Made by a program: the position numbers and the translations under genes
DNA from: Azadirachta indica
Taxonomy: Eukaryota; Streptophyta; Magnoliopsida; Sapindales; Meliaceae
Direction: 5' to 3'
DNA length: 64,000 bases
Assembly: GCA_022749755.1 (NCBI GenBank)
Contig: CM040453.1
Location: 1,324,102-1,388,101 of the forward strand
Shown here: positions 46,096 through 58,379 of the stretch, piece by piece
Layout: each line of letters starts with the position of its first letter
How positions within the stretch are numbered: position 1 is the stretch's first letter
Notes under the pieces: generated by a model
What the model was told of the DNA's origin: nothing
Database searches by the model: none
The model's input: the letters and a program-made list of their open reading frames with translations, nothing else

Positions 46096-47379
46096 AACTT
46101 AAATCAATCAAATTTTAATTAATTATGTTTGAAAAAATATCTGAGCACATCACTCCTGACACTACATGAAGACAAGTCACATGGTCGGAAGTGTTTTCCC
46201 TCGTGGTCAAGTATTATTGAACAAACGGGATCTAACATCTAAGGGAATTTAACTAGGCAAAAAATACAGTTCAGGTCCGATAATAAAATATCACCCGACT
46301 ATATACAACGTAGGCGATAGAGTTCAACTGCATGTTCTACACAGTAACGACCCATCATCCCACCTTCTATAGTGGGTGAGTGTGGCCGAAAAAACTGACT
46401 TAATCCATGAACCTATAAAATTTTAGCGTTTCGAAGAATAAGATATCACTTTTGAATTAAAGTAAAACTTTATCAAAATTTTATTTCACGTAACCTTATT
46501 CTCTTAAACAATTCAATTAATTTAAGTATCGAACAGCATATGGAAGTCGACTATTCTCTAATTTTTCTTATTTTACATACAAATAAGACTTTCTAAAAAA
46601 TTTAAAGACAGAAATTTATTGTTTAACATCGAAGTTACCAAATTTTTAACATCAACAAATTATACAGTACTTCTTTTGATCTATATACATAGTTCTTATT
46701 AATAATTAAATTTATGGTTTGGAGCAAGAAAGTGGCTGGAAATTTGGAAGAAATTTAGCGAACTTCCTGATACGGTGAGAGAAAGTTTGTATAGTTAACG
46801 CGCTTTGACGAAAAATAATACGAGGACATGATGAAAATTTTGATTCAGCCTCGTCACTCTACCTAGAAGAAGAAAGACTCCTATTGTTGTATACGTGTTC
46901 AATGAAGTCTAAATATTAGGGATGATTTTTTCTTTCTATATAAATATTTATTTCTATATAAATTCATCCATATAAATCAATAGAATAATATTATATTATT
47001 GTGAATTTGTGATATGTATATACAATATTATATTATTATGGCATACTTTTTTTAAAAAAAGACAAATAAATACGTAATAGAGTCACTTCCCTAAATGTAG
47101 GCAAATAACAAATTAATTAAGTTGATGAAATTATGTCCTAATTTGTTATACTTTTAAAGTTTAGGGTAAAAAATGTTGTTATCCCATAATATAAGATTAT
47201 CATCACAATTATCGTGGACTCCTAGTCAGCCCCATTTAGCGCTTTAGCGTGGTAAACCAAGTTACAATCGAAGCTTTCCCATTTTGATCCACAAACTTTG
47301 CTAAACTTGTTTCAAGTAAAATCTAGGGTTAGGATTGGGTTTTTCTCCATCTCACTTTTCTGCATACATCACTCACAAA
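46096..47379. other. intergenic region before CAND2
   Basis: AT-rich. A stretch near 46815-46870 resembles 46046-46100 (ATTTTGATTCAGCC against ATTTGGATTCATCC, same strand), so a small duplication is possible. The last 150 bp is CAND2 promoter and leader. No gene seen. Confidence 0.4.
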
Positions 47380-49615
47380 ATGCGATTTCTTGAACAAATT
47401 GCAGATTCCCCCTTTGCTTTAATTCCTGTATCACGACACCCTAATTTTAATTCATCTTCAATTCTCAAAGGCGGTCCCTTTCTTGGTTCGGGACTTTACA
47501 ATTGGCTTTTTGAGTGTCATGGGTTCTTACATAATGTGGTTTTGATCGCGTCTTCTCTTTGTTTTGTGCTCTACCTGTCTTTTCAGGCGAAGAAGAGCTT
47601 CTCCAAGCTATCAAATGGGCGATCCCACATCATGATTGCTTATTATGGGTGTCTTTGGCTTGTTAGTTTGCTCAATCTTGCTTGGTGTTGCCTTCAGGTT
47701 TGTGGGTTTTTACTCAAGTTCGTATATTCCGTAGGTTTTCAATGAAGTCTGTAAATTTTCCACAGTTATTACTGGAAAATAATTTTTACTGCGAAGTGAT
47801 TTTACAGGTTTCCAAAATCTGTTTGAACTTGTAAATATCAAATATTATGTAGTTGCAGCTGTGTAGCTTTTTTTTGTAATATGACCATGCTGGAGTTGAT
47901 TGTGATATATGGTCGCTCAAAAGATTATTGAAGAAATTGCACGTTTATATTTTATACATTGATGCGAGTAATGAAACAAATATGTTCTTTTATGGTAATC
48001 GTGTGTGAAGGAGATATTTGGTTTGCTGGTGTGCTTGATCTCTCTTAATCCTCTTTTCTCCTAGGAATTTCTCATTTTTTATTTTGGCTTATGCACTTCA
48101 AATAGATGCAATGTCTCATTAGGCTCTCAGATAGTTTAAAATTTTAGATGTTTGCAATACTAATTGTCTTCATTTAGGAGCAGTGTACGCTGAGGATGCT
48201 TAATACTGTACCCAAATGTAAGGTTATTGTTTGAGTTTCTTGCTGGCCTGCTCTGAACCTTCTGACTGAAATCAAGTTAAATTTTCTTTGCTGCACAGGC
48301 ATGGGAGTGCACTCCTGGGAAGGAAGTTGCATGGAATATCTTATCTTTGTTTGCAACATCCGGAATGCTGTTTTTGGAAGTAAGCTTACTGGCCTTTCTC
48401 TTCCAAGGGAATTATGCAAGTGGGTTCGAAGCTTTAACACGGACATTTATAATCTCAGGACTCGTTGTTGGGCTGGATATACTTCTCAAGGTACTTCTTT
48501 CATTCTCAAAAGAGTTTCACCCTTCTTTTAGCGAGCTGTATCTATTGTTGATGATAGGATACTAACTTAAGAATAAGACTGGAAGAAATATGAAGTTTTC
48601 TCTCTCAGTATGTTGTTCTAAACCACAGTCTGCAATATTCCAGTGTTTAACTTCAGATTGATGATCCTTATGTGAAACTCTAAGAAAATGCACTAAAATA
48701 TGGCATGTATGTTTAAGCCTATGTTAATTGACATTCTTGCACTAGTGTTCTGCCCAATTGTATCATGTTGGTTCTATCTCTTTCTTTTTGTCTTAATATC
48801 TCATAATGTGGTTCTTGATGCCATATGTCCACTCACATAGTATGGAATATGGAATGGTTCTGTCATTCTGATTATTTCTCTTTCAGGCACTTTATCTGTT
48901 TGCATTTGGGATCCCTCTGTTTGTTGACAGCAGTGAACATTCACATCACGTGAAATGGGGCTTGTGGGTTGTACATAGGCTAGTCCTCACAGCGGTGTAT
49001 GGCTTCATTTTGTTTATGTACCACTCCAAGTGGAGAGAAAGATTACCTGGTATGTCAAATGTATGCATGTTTTATCAAGTATTTTTTGTACCCATCTACA
49101 TGGTCGTGCATTATAATATTGTTCCTGCTTTCCTTTCTTGCAGCGAGACCTGCATTCTACAAGTATATCAGTATTATGTTTATCTTGAATGCACTTGCAT
49201 TGTTTGCTTCTGGGCTTTCCGGGAATGGTGCTAGCTTTGGACTCTGGTAAGTTGCAATCACACTCATTAAAGTAAAGAATTCCATCTATGACCTATATAA
49301 ACATGTCATCCTCCAATTCTCCTAGATGCATAATTTGTTGATAATATTATTTTACAGGCTGTACGGTGCCACAATTGTGTGTTACCATGCCTTCTATCTT
49401 CCTCTTATATATGTAACATTCTTGGCAGACTTTTTCCAGGTAATTAGCATCACTCATCAACTGCAATATATTATTTTCTTTCATCTCAATTCCTTTTTTT
49501 GATTGCCTTCTTGTTGGTTTTACTATTGTTGATCTAGGAGGAAGATTTGCATCTTGAGAATGTATACTACTCTGAGATGAAAGATGCTGGATTTTTTGAT
49601 GCCGACTGGGAGTGA
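47380..49615 (+). CDS. CAND2: seven-transmembrane CAND2/TPRA1-family protein
   Basis: Six exons: 47380-47697, 48299-48490, 48887-49049, 49144-49246, 49358-49439, 49538-49615. They sum to 936 nt (311 aa) in phase. Hydrophobic segments occur at roughly FLHNVVLIASSLCFVLYLSF, IMIAYYGCLWLVSLLNL, the FATSGMLFLEVSLLAFLFQG stretch, FIISGLVVGLDILLKALYLF, WVVHRLVLTAVYGFILFMY, IMFILNALALFASGL, and the IVCYHAFYLPLIYVTFLADF stretch, so seven membrane passes. Family signatures are ECTPGKEVAWN, YHSKWRERLPARPAFYKY, and the C-terminus EEDLHLENVYYSEMKDAGFF. In Arabidopsis the closest match is CAND2 (reported as a melatonin receptor, PMTR1; that role is debated). I chose the ATG at 47380 because it begins the conserved N-terminus after a stop-free but ATG-less leader. 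Confidence 0.9.
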
Positions 49616-52600
49616 AACAGAATCAACTCCAGAATTACATGACAATCTGGTCGCTGGACTCTGTAAATATTGTAACGTGTACCAAACTAGTATGATGCGG
49701 AATTGATGGTATATTTTGAGAAATGTTAGTATGTTCTAATGCTCTGCTGTTTTAGCAATCACAAGTCTAATAATGCAGAATATTCCTTCAGTGTCTTGGA
49801 TGCCCTGTTGTTACATGTCTCCTAGTAACTATTTTCTATTGAATCTGGGGTCTATATGCTACGATCTTCCTTGTATGTTCTAAATGTGTAATTAAATAAA
49901 TCAAAAATAAAGAGGATATATGAAATTTGCTTTGTTTTTCTATTTATTTATTTATTTTTATGTACATATAAAATCCAAGATGTCACACTTGTTTCAAAAG
50001 ATTAATTAGTTGTCGCCTGTGACCAGTGAATGTGATGCAATTTTTATCCATTTTTTGGATGGTCCGTGGAGAGGCAGATGGAAGAAACACACAAATTGAA
50101 AAGTGATTTTCACATGCACGAGCAGGACCCAAATACTGGTTTCCTTATGAGCTCTCAACTAATTGAGTTGGTTTTACTTCATTTTCATGCTTCCAAAGAG
50201 CAATCTTGCTCCCTGTCTTTTTCTGTTTTATTATTATTTTTTTAATTTTATGGTGATCCTATTGAATATCTTAGTTGTTATATTTTTAAATTAAAGGAAA
50301 ATATGGTAGTTATAAACGGACAGTTTTATAATTTGAAGCTAATATTGGCATTAATTTATTATACAACCCTATGTGGAATGGAAAGTAGCTTGATAATGAC
50401 GCTATATTTGTTACTACAAAACTTGTAGAATATTAATATTCTTGCATTCTATTTCTATACATGGATTTGTTTATTTTTCTCCCCGTCATGTTAAAGATTA
50501 GTTTCTTTTATTTTAGTGGACTAAGTTTAATTTTCATTTTGTTCGGTCAGAGAATCAAGGCTTAGGTATAAACTTACTATTCTACCAAAATAATAATAAT
50601 TACACTAACAATCGCCTTACCTTTGTATATCATCATTTTTTAAAAAAACAAAAGAGAAAAAAGAACTTTTTGAATAATTATTTTACCTTTTCGAAAAAAA
50701 TAATTGGACTTTAAGCTTTGTTCAAATAATTTTTATGATTATTGTTTGTTTTGAGGTAATTCAAAATTTTATTAATGATAAATAAAAAGGGTAAAAATTA
50801 CATGAAAAGGAGGAGCAATGAAGAAAGTGGTAAACGTTGAAGAAGTAATTACTAAATTCTTCTCTAGAAAAGTGCCTTTATAGGAATCACTTTTGATCAA
50901 GGAATAATGTGATTTTACACAAAGTCCTAAAGTGAAAAAAAAAAAAAAAAAGTATATCAAGAGATCCAAAGTTAATCTTATAATACTCATTTTAGTGGGA
51001 CACCCCCCACATACACATATCAAAATGTAATTGAAAATACACTTTCTGATGCATTGATTACTCATTCGACTCCTCTAAACAGGCCAACAAACAGACTTCC
51101 ATGCAATTTCCCCCCCCAAAAAAAAAAAAAAATGAAGCCACCAATTTATAATTATTATATATTAATTCAGGTTTACTATGAATTTATAAACAAAATAACT
51201 TATCGTATTAGATAAAATTGATCTTAGAATTGAATTTCTGAACGTTCAACTTCAATGTTTTAAATTATTCAAAAAAAAAAAAACAATGTTTTACATATAA
51301 GGCGTCAAAAAATTTTGTAATCCTTTGATTTGATATTCAATTATTGAAATCTTTGACCTATAAGCTTTATACAAACATAAAAATTATCGTCATTAAAATT
51401 ATTGGGTTTGATTGTAAAATTTTCAAAATAAGCACACGTGTATAAATTTGCATTAAAATTATGTTGTAAAGTCGTTATCTTTGAATTATACAATTTAATT
51501 AGAAACGACGAATAGAAAAATAAAAAAAATTGCAGGCTTTTCCAATAATGGCTACCTTTTCCTTTTATTTTACTTAAAATTACGGTCTACCATCCCAGCC
51601 CTAAAGCTCATACATTTTTATAAACACACGAAAATTTTTTTTTTTTTTTTCCTTTTTATTAACAAAAAGAAAGAAAAAGGCTCAAAAAGTGTAGAGAAAT
51701 AAGATAAAGAGAAAAAACAAGTGATGCCACATGCAAAAAAAATTAATTCTGTCAGTCCAATTATAAAAAATGTGTTAATAAGGTTTATTCATAGAAAAAT
51801 TATTAAATATTAAAATACAGACAGGTTTTGTAATCCTTTTTATTTAATTTTTGACAAATAAATTAAGTTTTTCTTTTATAAACAATAAGTTCATTTTTTT
51901 TTTTTTAATGAGACCGGCATCAATTATCAAATATGGTTTTACGTGTTAAAGAATTTCTTAAAAGGAAAAACAGATATTTTTAAGTAATTAAAATTTTAAA
52001 TTAGGAAGTTGTTGTATGAAGCAATAATTCACAATCTTTCTTATGTTGGAAGAAAATAATTCAATTTTAGAAAATTTGTTGCATCAGATTTATACTATTG
52101 CTATATCTACATACAACTTTAGCAAGGCATTATTTTCTCATTGAGAATAAATTATGGATTAAACTTAACATAGTTATCCCTTTTGCTCATCATATTTTAA
52201 AAATATTTGATTGTAAATTTTTTTTTTTGAATGGATAATTCTATTTTACATTTAATTTAACAGTTTTTAAATCATTTACGTGAAGATTTCGAAGACGTGG
52301 ATTGCATTTTCATTAAAATTCAGGCCAAAAATTCCAATATTATTATAAAAGTAACTTAAAAAAATATATATATTTAAAAAAAGATTATGCCTATAAAAAA
52401 TAATTTTTTTTAACATTTTAAAGAAATTTTTAAATGGGATAATAATAATTAGGTTCCTAATTATTCATATTTTCATAAGTAAATGCATAGATTTTTAATT
52501 TATATCAAATAGGTCGCTGACTCCTTTTACAATGACTGTAATATCCCTACTTGTTTAATCTACAGCCGTACAGTCCTCCCGTTACTTCACCGTTTGTCGT

Positions 52601-52930
52601 GAAGGTTAAGTTGGTCATTTTATATAGGAATGGGGACTTATTTGACGTGATGAGAAGAACTATACGTTTGTTTATGAAAATATTAAAATTCAGGGATCGG
52701 TGCCTGGAGTGAACAGGCGGGTACAACAAACGCCTGTCGAAACTTGTCTTTCACTTCCCGTTCACGGTGTAGTTTCATTACGGTCTCTGCAGCAGCACCT
52801 ACGGTCATTTCTCTTTCATTTTCAGTCTCGCCAAACACCGATTTTCTCTCTAGAAAGAATTTCTTGGAGTCCTCACTCTTCATAAAACGACGACGTTATC
52901 CTCTCCAAACGACGCTTTCACGCAATTTCT
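49616..52930. other. intergenic region, CAND2 to VAP27
   Basis: About 3.3 kb of AT-rich DNA with several homopolymer A/T runs (50937-50951, 51118-51132, 51638-51650). The first 300 bp is CAND2 3'UTR. No convincing coding, RNA or repeat feature is seen; the frames here are short and unsupported. Confidence 0.45.
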
Positions 52931-54034
52931 CTCTATATATTTTATATTCTCTTCACTGTTAATTCATCACTTTCTCCATTCTCTCTCTGTATCTCTTTCG
53001 CCTTCTTCGACAAAAACCAGTAAGCTATCTTCTGATAGTTTGTTAAAACGTTGTCGTTTTCCATTGAAATGTTTTGACTCGTAACTTGAGGATCATTCTA
53101 TGATTTAATAATCTAGACGATCTTTCCAGCAAAATCGAGTTTCAGTACGTTGTCGTTTTGTCCATCTGAGAATAAAGGAAAATAGAAAAACGAGTTACTG
53201 TTAGTTCGTTTGCTTGGTTTAATTGGAAAACAGAGAAGACGATGCTGCCGGAGGAGAGTTCTGTCCAGTTTTTATTGAGTCGGAGAAGAGCCCGCACAGA
53301 GACTGAAAAGTAGATATGTTACTATTTCATTTCTGTGTTTCGGTTTTGAATCAAGTATTCTCTAATGATCCGAGCCGAAAGTCAGTCGGAGCTCAATTTT
53401 GTTGACTTTTTTCAATGCTGATTTGTTGACCAAACGATCTGAGTCGAGAACGAGTCGGCATCGAGTTCTATTATGATTTTTTTTTTTCTCTTCCTTTGAC
53501 GTTGACTCATTTCTTTTGTTGATTGGTTTCGTAATTTTTAATTGCGCCTATGTGATTCTGAAGCTGTCGTTCTCTGCTCGTTTGAAATACTCGACTCAGT
53601 TTTTGAGTTCGGTGAAGTTTCTGATTTATATACGACGAAGTTTCGCGAATATCGAATACTGTAGCTCGGTCTATTTGCTCCAGAGGTCGTTTTTATTTTA
53701 AATTTATATCATTGTAATTGAGTCAAAACAAAACAGATAGGGGCTTGGTGCCGAGTTTAATCTTTGAAAACCTTTAGAATTTCATTTAAACGACTCGTTT
53801 ATTGATATTGATATTGATCAACTGCTTTTCTCGTTTTGTTTTCATTTTACCTGTAAGTCAGCTTGTGTATTGCATTTTTATTTATATTTTGCGTCGGGCA
53901 ACCTTTGAATTGGATGTGATGTGGGATTTTGTGCTAACTTTATTTGATTGCGCAGGGCAAGAGATTTGGATCTGTAAGTAGCTACAGCAGTGGATGTTGA
54001 ATGTGTTGGTTCTGAAAGCAGAGGAACAAACAAG
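52931..54034 (+). promoter_or_regulatory. VAP27 core promoter, leader and 5'UTR intron
   Basis: TATATATTTTATA at about 52934-52945 is followed by a CT-rich leader (52975-53018). A GTAAGC donor at 53019 and an acceptor GCGCAG at about 53955 define a probable 0.9-kb 5'UTR intron. A short UTR exon then leads to the ATG at 54035. Long leader introns near the start are common in housekeeping plant genes and often boost expression. Confidence 0.5.
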
Positions 54035-57000
54035 ATGAATAAACAACTTTTGGAGATTCAACCCAAGGAGCTGAAATTCATATGTAAGCCTATGATCGTT
54101 TGTGTAATCACTTTTTCTTTGTGGGTCATTGAATCTGCAGTTATTATTAAAAAAAGGCTGGCATGATATGTTTGTCCCTGAGAAGATTATGGAAGGAGAG
54201 AGGTTTTACAGTTTCTCCTGCCGATTGAACCAAAAACTCTGTACAACCAAGTAAAGATGTAAACCTTTTTCATTCTCTTTCACTGAACGGTTATGGCACC
54301 CATGAAATTATAACTTCTAGTTCTCATTTTTTTTATTTTTAAGTTTTCTCCTGACTATCTGCAATTAGACAGGCAGTATCATAGGTGAATATGCTGATTA
54401 TTTTATTTTTGTATACCATTGTTGGGAATATGCAGATTGGTATTATTAGTTATGTTACTTTTCCAGTATTATTCACATAGGGTACATGATTATGATAATG
54501 GACTGACACATCTGGGTGTTTATTTTCTGTGTAGTTGAATTGAAGAAGCAAAGTTCATGCTTAGTTCGACTTACCAATAATACTCATCATTATGTCGCTT
54601 TCAAGGTGTGAATCATATTTGCTTGTTTTTCAACTTTAGAGGGTGCCCTCTTTTTTTTTTTTTTTTTTTAAATTTTTGTTAGATAAAATGAACAGGTAGT
54701 AATATTCTCAGGAATGATATTGACAGGTTAAAACTACTTCTCCTAAGAAATACTGTGTAAGGCCGAATGTAGGCATTATTTTGCCAAAATCTACTTGTGA
54801 CTTTACTGGTATGCCCTTTTCATATTTTGTTTAACCGTTTTTCCTGTGTGTTTATGTATGTGCGCAACTGGAAGCATGCGGTCATTGCCTCTGGGTGTTT
54901 TCTAATATATGGTTCAAAGCTATCTGTGGAGGTTAATCTGAATGCATATCTTCTAATTTCACCATGATCGCCATGTTGTTAAGAAGCTTTATTATGTTCT
55001 CCATAAATGCAAACCATTTAAATATAACATGATGCACATCAAACATCTCTATTTTGGAGGGGTGAGGGAAATGTGGTGCAAAGTTGGGAAGCATGAATGT
55101 AAGGCTTAACCTGGAGATCATGCTTATTGACTTACCGTGAGGTGATTAGGTAACTTAACTTTGAAAGTGAGGAATCACAAAATCTAGGACACAGTGCTTG
55201 GATTACAAGATAAGCGATTGCAGGATATATGCAACTTAGCTTTGAATTATGCTGATACTTTCAGAAATTGTTGTTGTAGTTTTAATTGCTTTGATCTTTT
55301 GACATTTTATTGTGTCATTCACCACACTTTTTGACTTTGTATTATCTTTTTGAGCAGTCATTATTGTTACTATTTTTCTTTTCCTTTGGTGTTAATGCAG
55401 TTACAATGCAAGCTCAAGCAGTAGCTCCACCTGATATGGTGTGCAAAGACAAGTTCTTAATCCAAAGCACAGATGTACCTGTTGGGACAACTGATGAGGA
55501 CATTACAGCTAGCATGGTAAGTTCTTGTAGTGATGATTTGTCTGGAATATTTTATTTTGATTAATCATTGTTTTCTATGGCAGTTTGCCAAAGATGATGG
55601 CAGGTACATTCAAGAGAACAAGCTCAAAGTGATCCTCATTAGCCCCCCTAATTCACCAGTTCTATCACCAATTAATGGAGCACTGAAGCAGGGTCCAGCT
55701 TATGAAGCTTCTTTACTGAAAGATCCAGTTTTGAGTAAAATTGAAATCCCCACCCCTGTAAACATGGTTAGAGAAACTCTTCTTCATTGATTTTTTTCTT
55801 TCAAACCTTTAGTATCATCTATGGGCTATAGGTGAAACTGGAGCACAGTTGAACATTACTAGTCTCATTTTCATGTTATCTGCCCTATTTTCCTGACTAT
55901 AGTGAGCTAGAGCTTTGAGTCTGAAGTTTGATTAATGCATGTTACCAACTTTTGTTCTTTGTTATGGACTTTTGCATCTGTTGTAGCAAATTGGACTGGC
56001 TACATATACACAATTCAATTTATGTGGCTCTTTTCTTGCACATCAGATTTCTAAGAATGCAGAGGGATCCAAGGTTGTGAATGGTGAGAAATTAAAGCCA
56101 GCCAAGGTTGAAGAGTTGAATCCAAGGAAGGATTTCATTTATGTTGAGGAATTAAAGCCATCGATGGATGCACAAGTGAAGCGTACGAAGGATGTTAACA
56201 GCAAGGATGTAACACCAACAGTGAATGCAGATATGAATCCTGGGGAGGATGTCATTAGCAGTGAGGAGTTAACATCAACAAAGGATGCAGAGTTAAAGCC
56301 TAGGAAGGATGTCATTAACAGTGAGGAGTTAAAATCAACGAGGGATGCTGAATTGAAGCTTAGGAAAGATGCTATTAGCAGTGACAAGTTAACATCAACA
56401 ACAGATGCTGAGTTGAAGCCATTGAAGGATGCCGTTAACAGCAAGGAGTTAAAATCAGAAAAAGGTGTAGAGTTGAATTGTGAAGAGTTACGACAAACAG
56501 AGGATACAGGCTTGAACTTAATGAAGGAAGTCGAGTCTAACAAAATGAAGGCTGTAGAGGAGCTGAAGTTAGTTACAGAGATTGAGGAGATGAAGTCAAA
56601 ACTAAATGAACTTGAATCAAAATTAAGTGAGGTCAGTTTCTTACAGAATATTTTTCCAATTTTTTTCTGTCGAGTTGCATGGACAGAGCTGATTTCTATG
56701 CTGATTACTGCAAATCATTTGGTTATTGAAGCTATCTTTTCCTCTTTCCTGCATTTTTATTTCTTTTATTGGGAAAAGGTGGTGGATGTGGGGAGTGTAC
56801 ACTGATGTTAGAAATGTCTCATGTTGAATGTTCAATTCTTCCAAATGTTATACTTTATTGAAAACTCTACACATGTTAGACAGTTCATGGATATTGGGGG
56901 TTTTGATTGTGGTTTACTGATATATGAAATGAACCCAATTTGCTCTATTGGAAATGAGAATTTGCACTTAGGACACCGTGTTGCATTTTTTATATTATTT

Positions 57001-57566
57001 GTGGCAGTTGATTCATTTCCTTCAGGAGCCCCATCCCAAGGAATAGATGGTTTAATTTCTCCTTGAAAGATCACTTTTAGGTGAGGGATGTTTTCTTCTT
57101 CTAGAAGTAAGCCTTCACTTCCTTTGCAGGCTGAGGTTAGAATTTCAGAGCTCATGGAGGAGAAGAGATTAAGCATTCAAGAGAAAAAGGTCTTACAGGG
57201 AGAACTAGTAAGTTCTTGTTACATATCTTAACTGAGTACTGCTTGTTTATGTCCAATGTCATGAGCTCAGCCATAGCTCTGGAAATGCTGTTGTGTTTTG
57301 CCTTTCCGTGATCATCAAGACATGTCATTTAAATTCCTGATCTGACATCACCATGTTTGAGTACAATTTTTACTCCAGTAGAACTGCAAAACTTGATATT
57401 TTTTATGGTGATGCTCTTGTTAATATATTTGCTGCATGGCATTATTTCCTTTCAGGGCATGCTGAGGAATGAAAAAGTCATGAAAAGTGTTCAAATCGGA
57501 TTTCCTCTTCTGTTTGTGTGTATGGTGGCACTCATCAGTTTCGTGCTCGGGCGTCTGATATTGTGA
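54035..57566 (+). CDS. VAP27-type vesicle-associated membrane protein (MSP domain)
   Basis: Eight exons: 54035-54083, 54535-54605, 54727-54808, 55401-55516, 55584-55766, 56047-56631, 57130-57207, 57456-57566. They sum to 1275 nt (424 aa) in phase. Residues 1-125 or so form the major sperm protein domain (LLEIQPKELKF, LTNNTHHYVAFKVKTTSPKKYCVRPN, ILPKSTCDFTVTMQAQ, CKDKFLIQST). That domain binds FFAT motifs of partner proteins at ER contact sites. A charged linker follows (exon 6), then a coiled coil (EEMKSKLNELESKLSEAEVR) and a C-terminal membrane anchor (IGFPLLFVCMVALISFVLG). It belongs to the VAP27-2/PVA22-like, long-linker subgroup, by resemblance. In Arabidopsis that gene lies next to CSD1, as it nearly does here. 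Confidence 0.92.
56205..56475 (+). repeat. 60-bp repeats encoding a 20-residue unit in the VAP27 linker
   Basis: About four to five in-frame copies of a unit such as DVISSEELTSTKDAELKPRK, DVINSEELKSTRDAELKLRK and DAISSDKLTSTTDAELKPLK. DNA of adjacent units is also similar (GATGCAGAGTTAAAGCC / GATGCTGAATTGAAGC), so the array grew recently by tandem duplication within exon 6. Confidence 0.85.
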
Positions 57567-58379
57567 AAGGAAGACACTTCTAGAAGAAGAAGAGATTACT
57601 GGAAATCATTAACGAGGTTGGTTTGTTAATAGTTAGAAAGTGAAAAGGGAGTATAGAAAAGCATTAGTTTGTTTACTTCTCTCTGAGTTTCTTCGTCTGT
57701 ATATTCAGAATTTTACAAAGAAAGAAAGTGAGCATGTAAAGGATTTTATTGTCCAAACATGGAGGACTAATTCTCTTTTGATGAGGGGTGTGAAATAAGT
57801 ACTTGTGTTAATGGTAATAGAACTTTTTGGATTTCTTTAAGTTAATGCCGCTAAGTACTAACAACTAAGATGCTTCTTTTACTTTTTATTTTTTCTCTCT
57901 CTCTCTCTACTTTATTTTGTGGCCGCCTCTGCAGCCTGTAATAGAGTTTTCGGTATTATATTACATTTTAAAATTTTATTTGAAGTGACATAAAATCTTA
58001 TTTGTCCCTTTTATGTTGGGTTCGGAAATGTGAAACCAGGGAAATTAGCAAATGGGTCCCTGTGGTCTGCAAAGGTAACAAATAAATTCATATATTTGCT
58101 ACTTGTTTGCAAATTTTGTTTCTATCGACTAATTCGGTTAGTGCTTTTATAAAAGATTTACATGCTTTATTACGGTAATCAAAATTTAATGTATAAAATA
58201 AAACAAGCTGATGCTATTTTTTGCTATACTAAAGTGATCAATTTTAAAGTAATCTTTAATTCTGCTAAAGAGCATAATAAAATAGGAATTGGATGGCATG
58301 GTAATGGTGGTACTATAGTAATATTGTATTGATAATGTTGCGGATGGATTTGAGACAAGTGATAAAGTGGGCGTATTCA
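57567..58379. other. VAP27 3'UTR and spacer to the pararetrovirus debris
   Basis: The first 250 bp look like 3'UTR. A CT microsatellite lies at about 57895-57909. No gene seen. Confidence 0.45.

Noticed and set aside
47335..47379. Upstream extension of CAND2 to 47335
   Set aside because: That start is TTG, not ATG; the conserved N-terminus begins at the ATG at 47380.
52683..52885. Overlapping small frames on both strands before VAP27
   Set aside because: They lie upstream of the TATA box, share no family features, and mirror each other.
56139..56543. 134-codon minus-strand frame
   Set aside because: Antisense shadow of the VAP27 linker repeats; no independent gene features.
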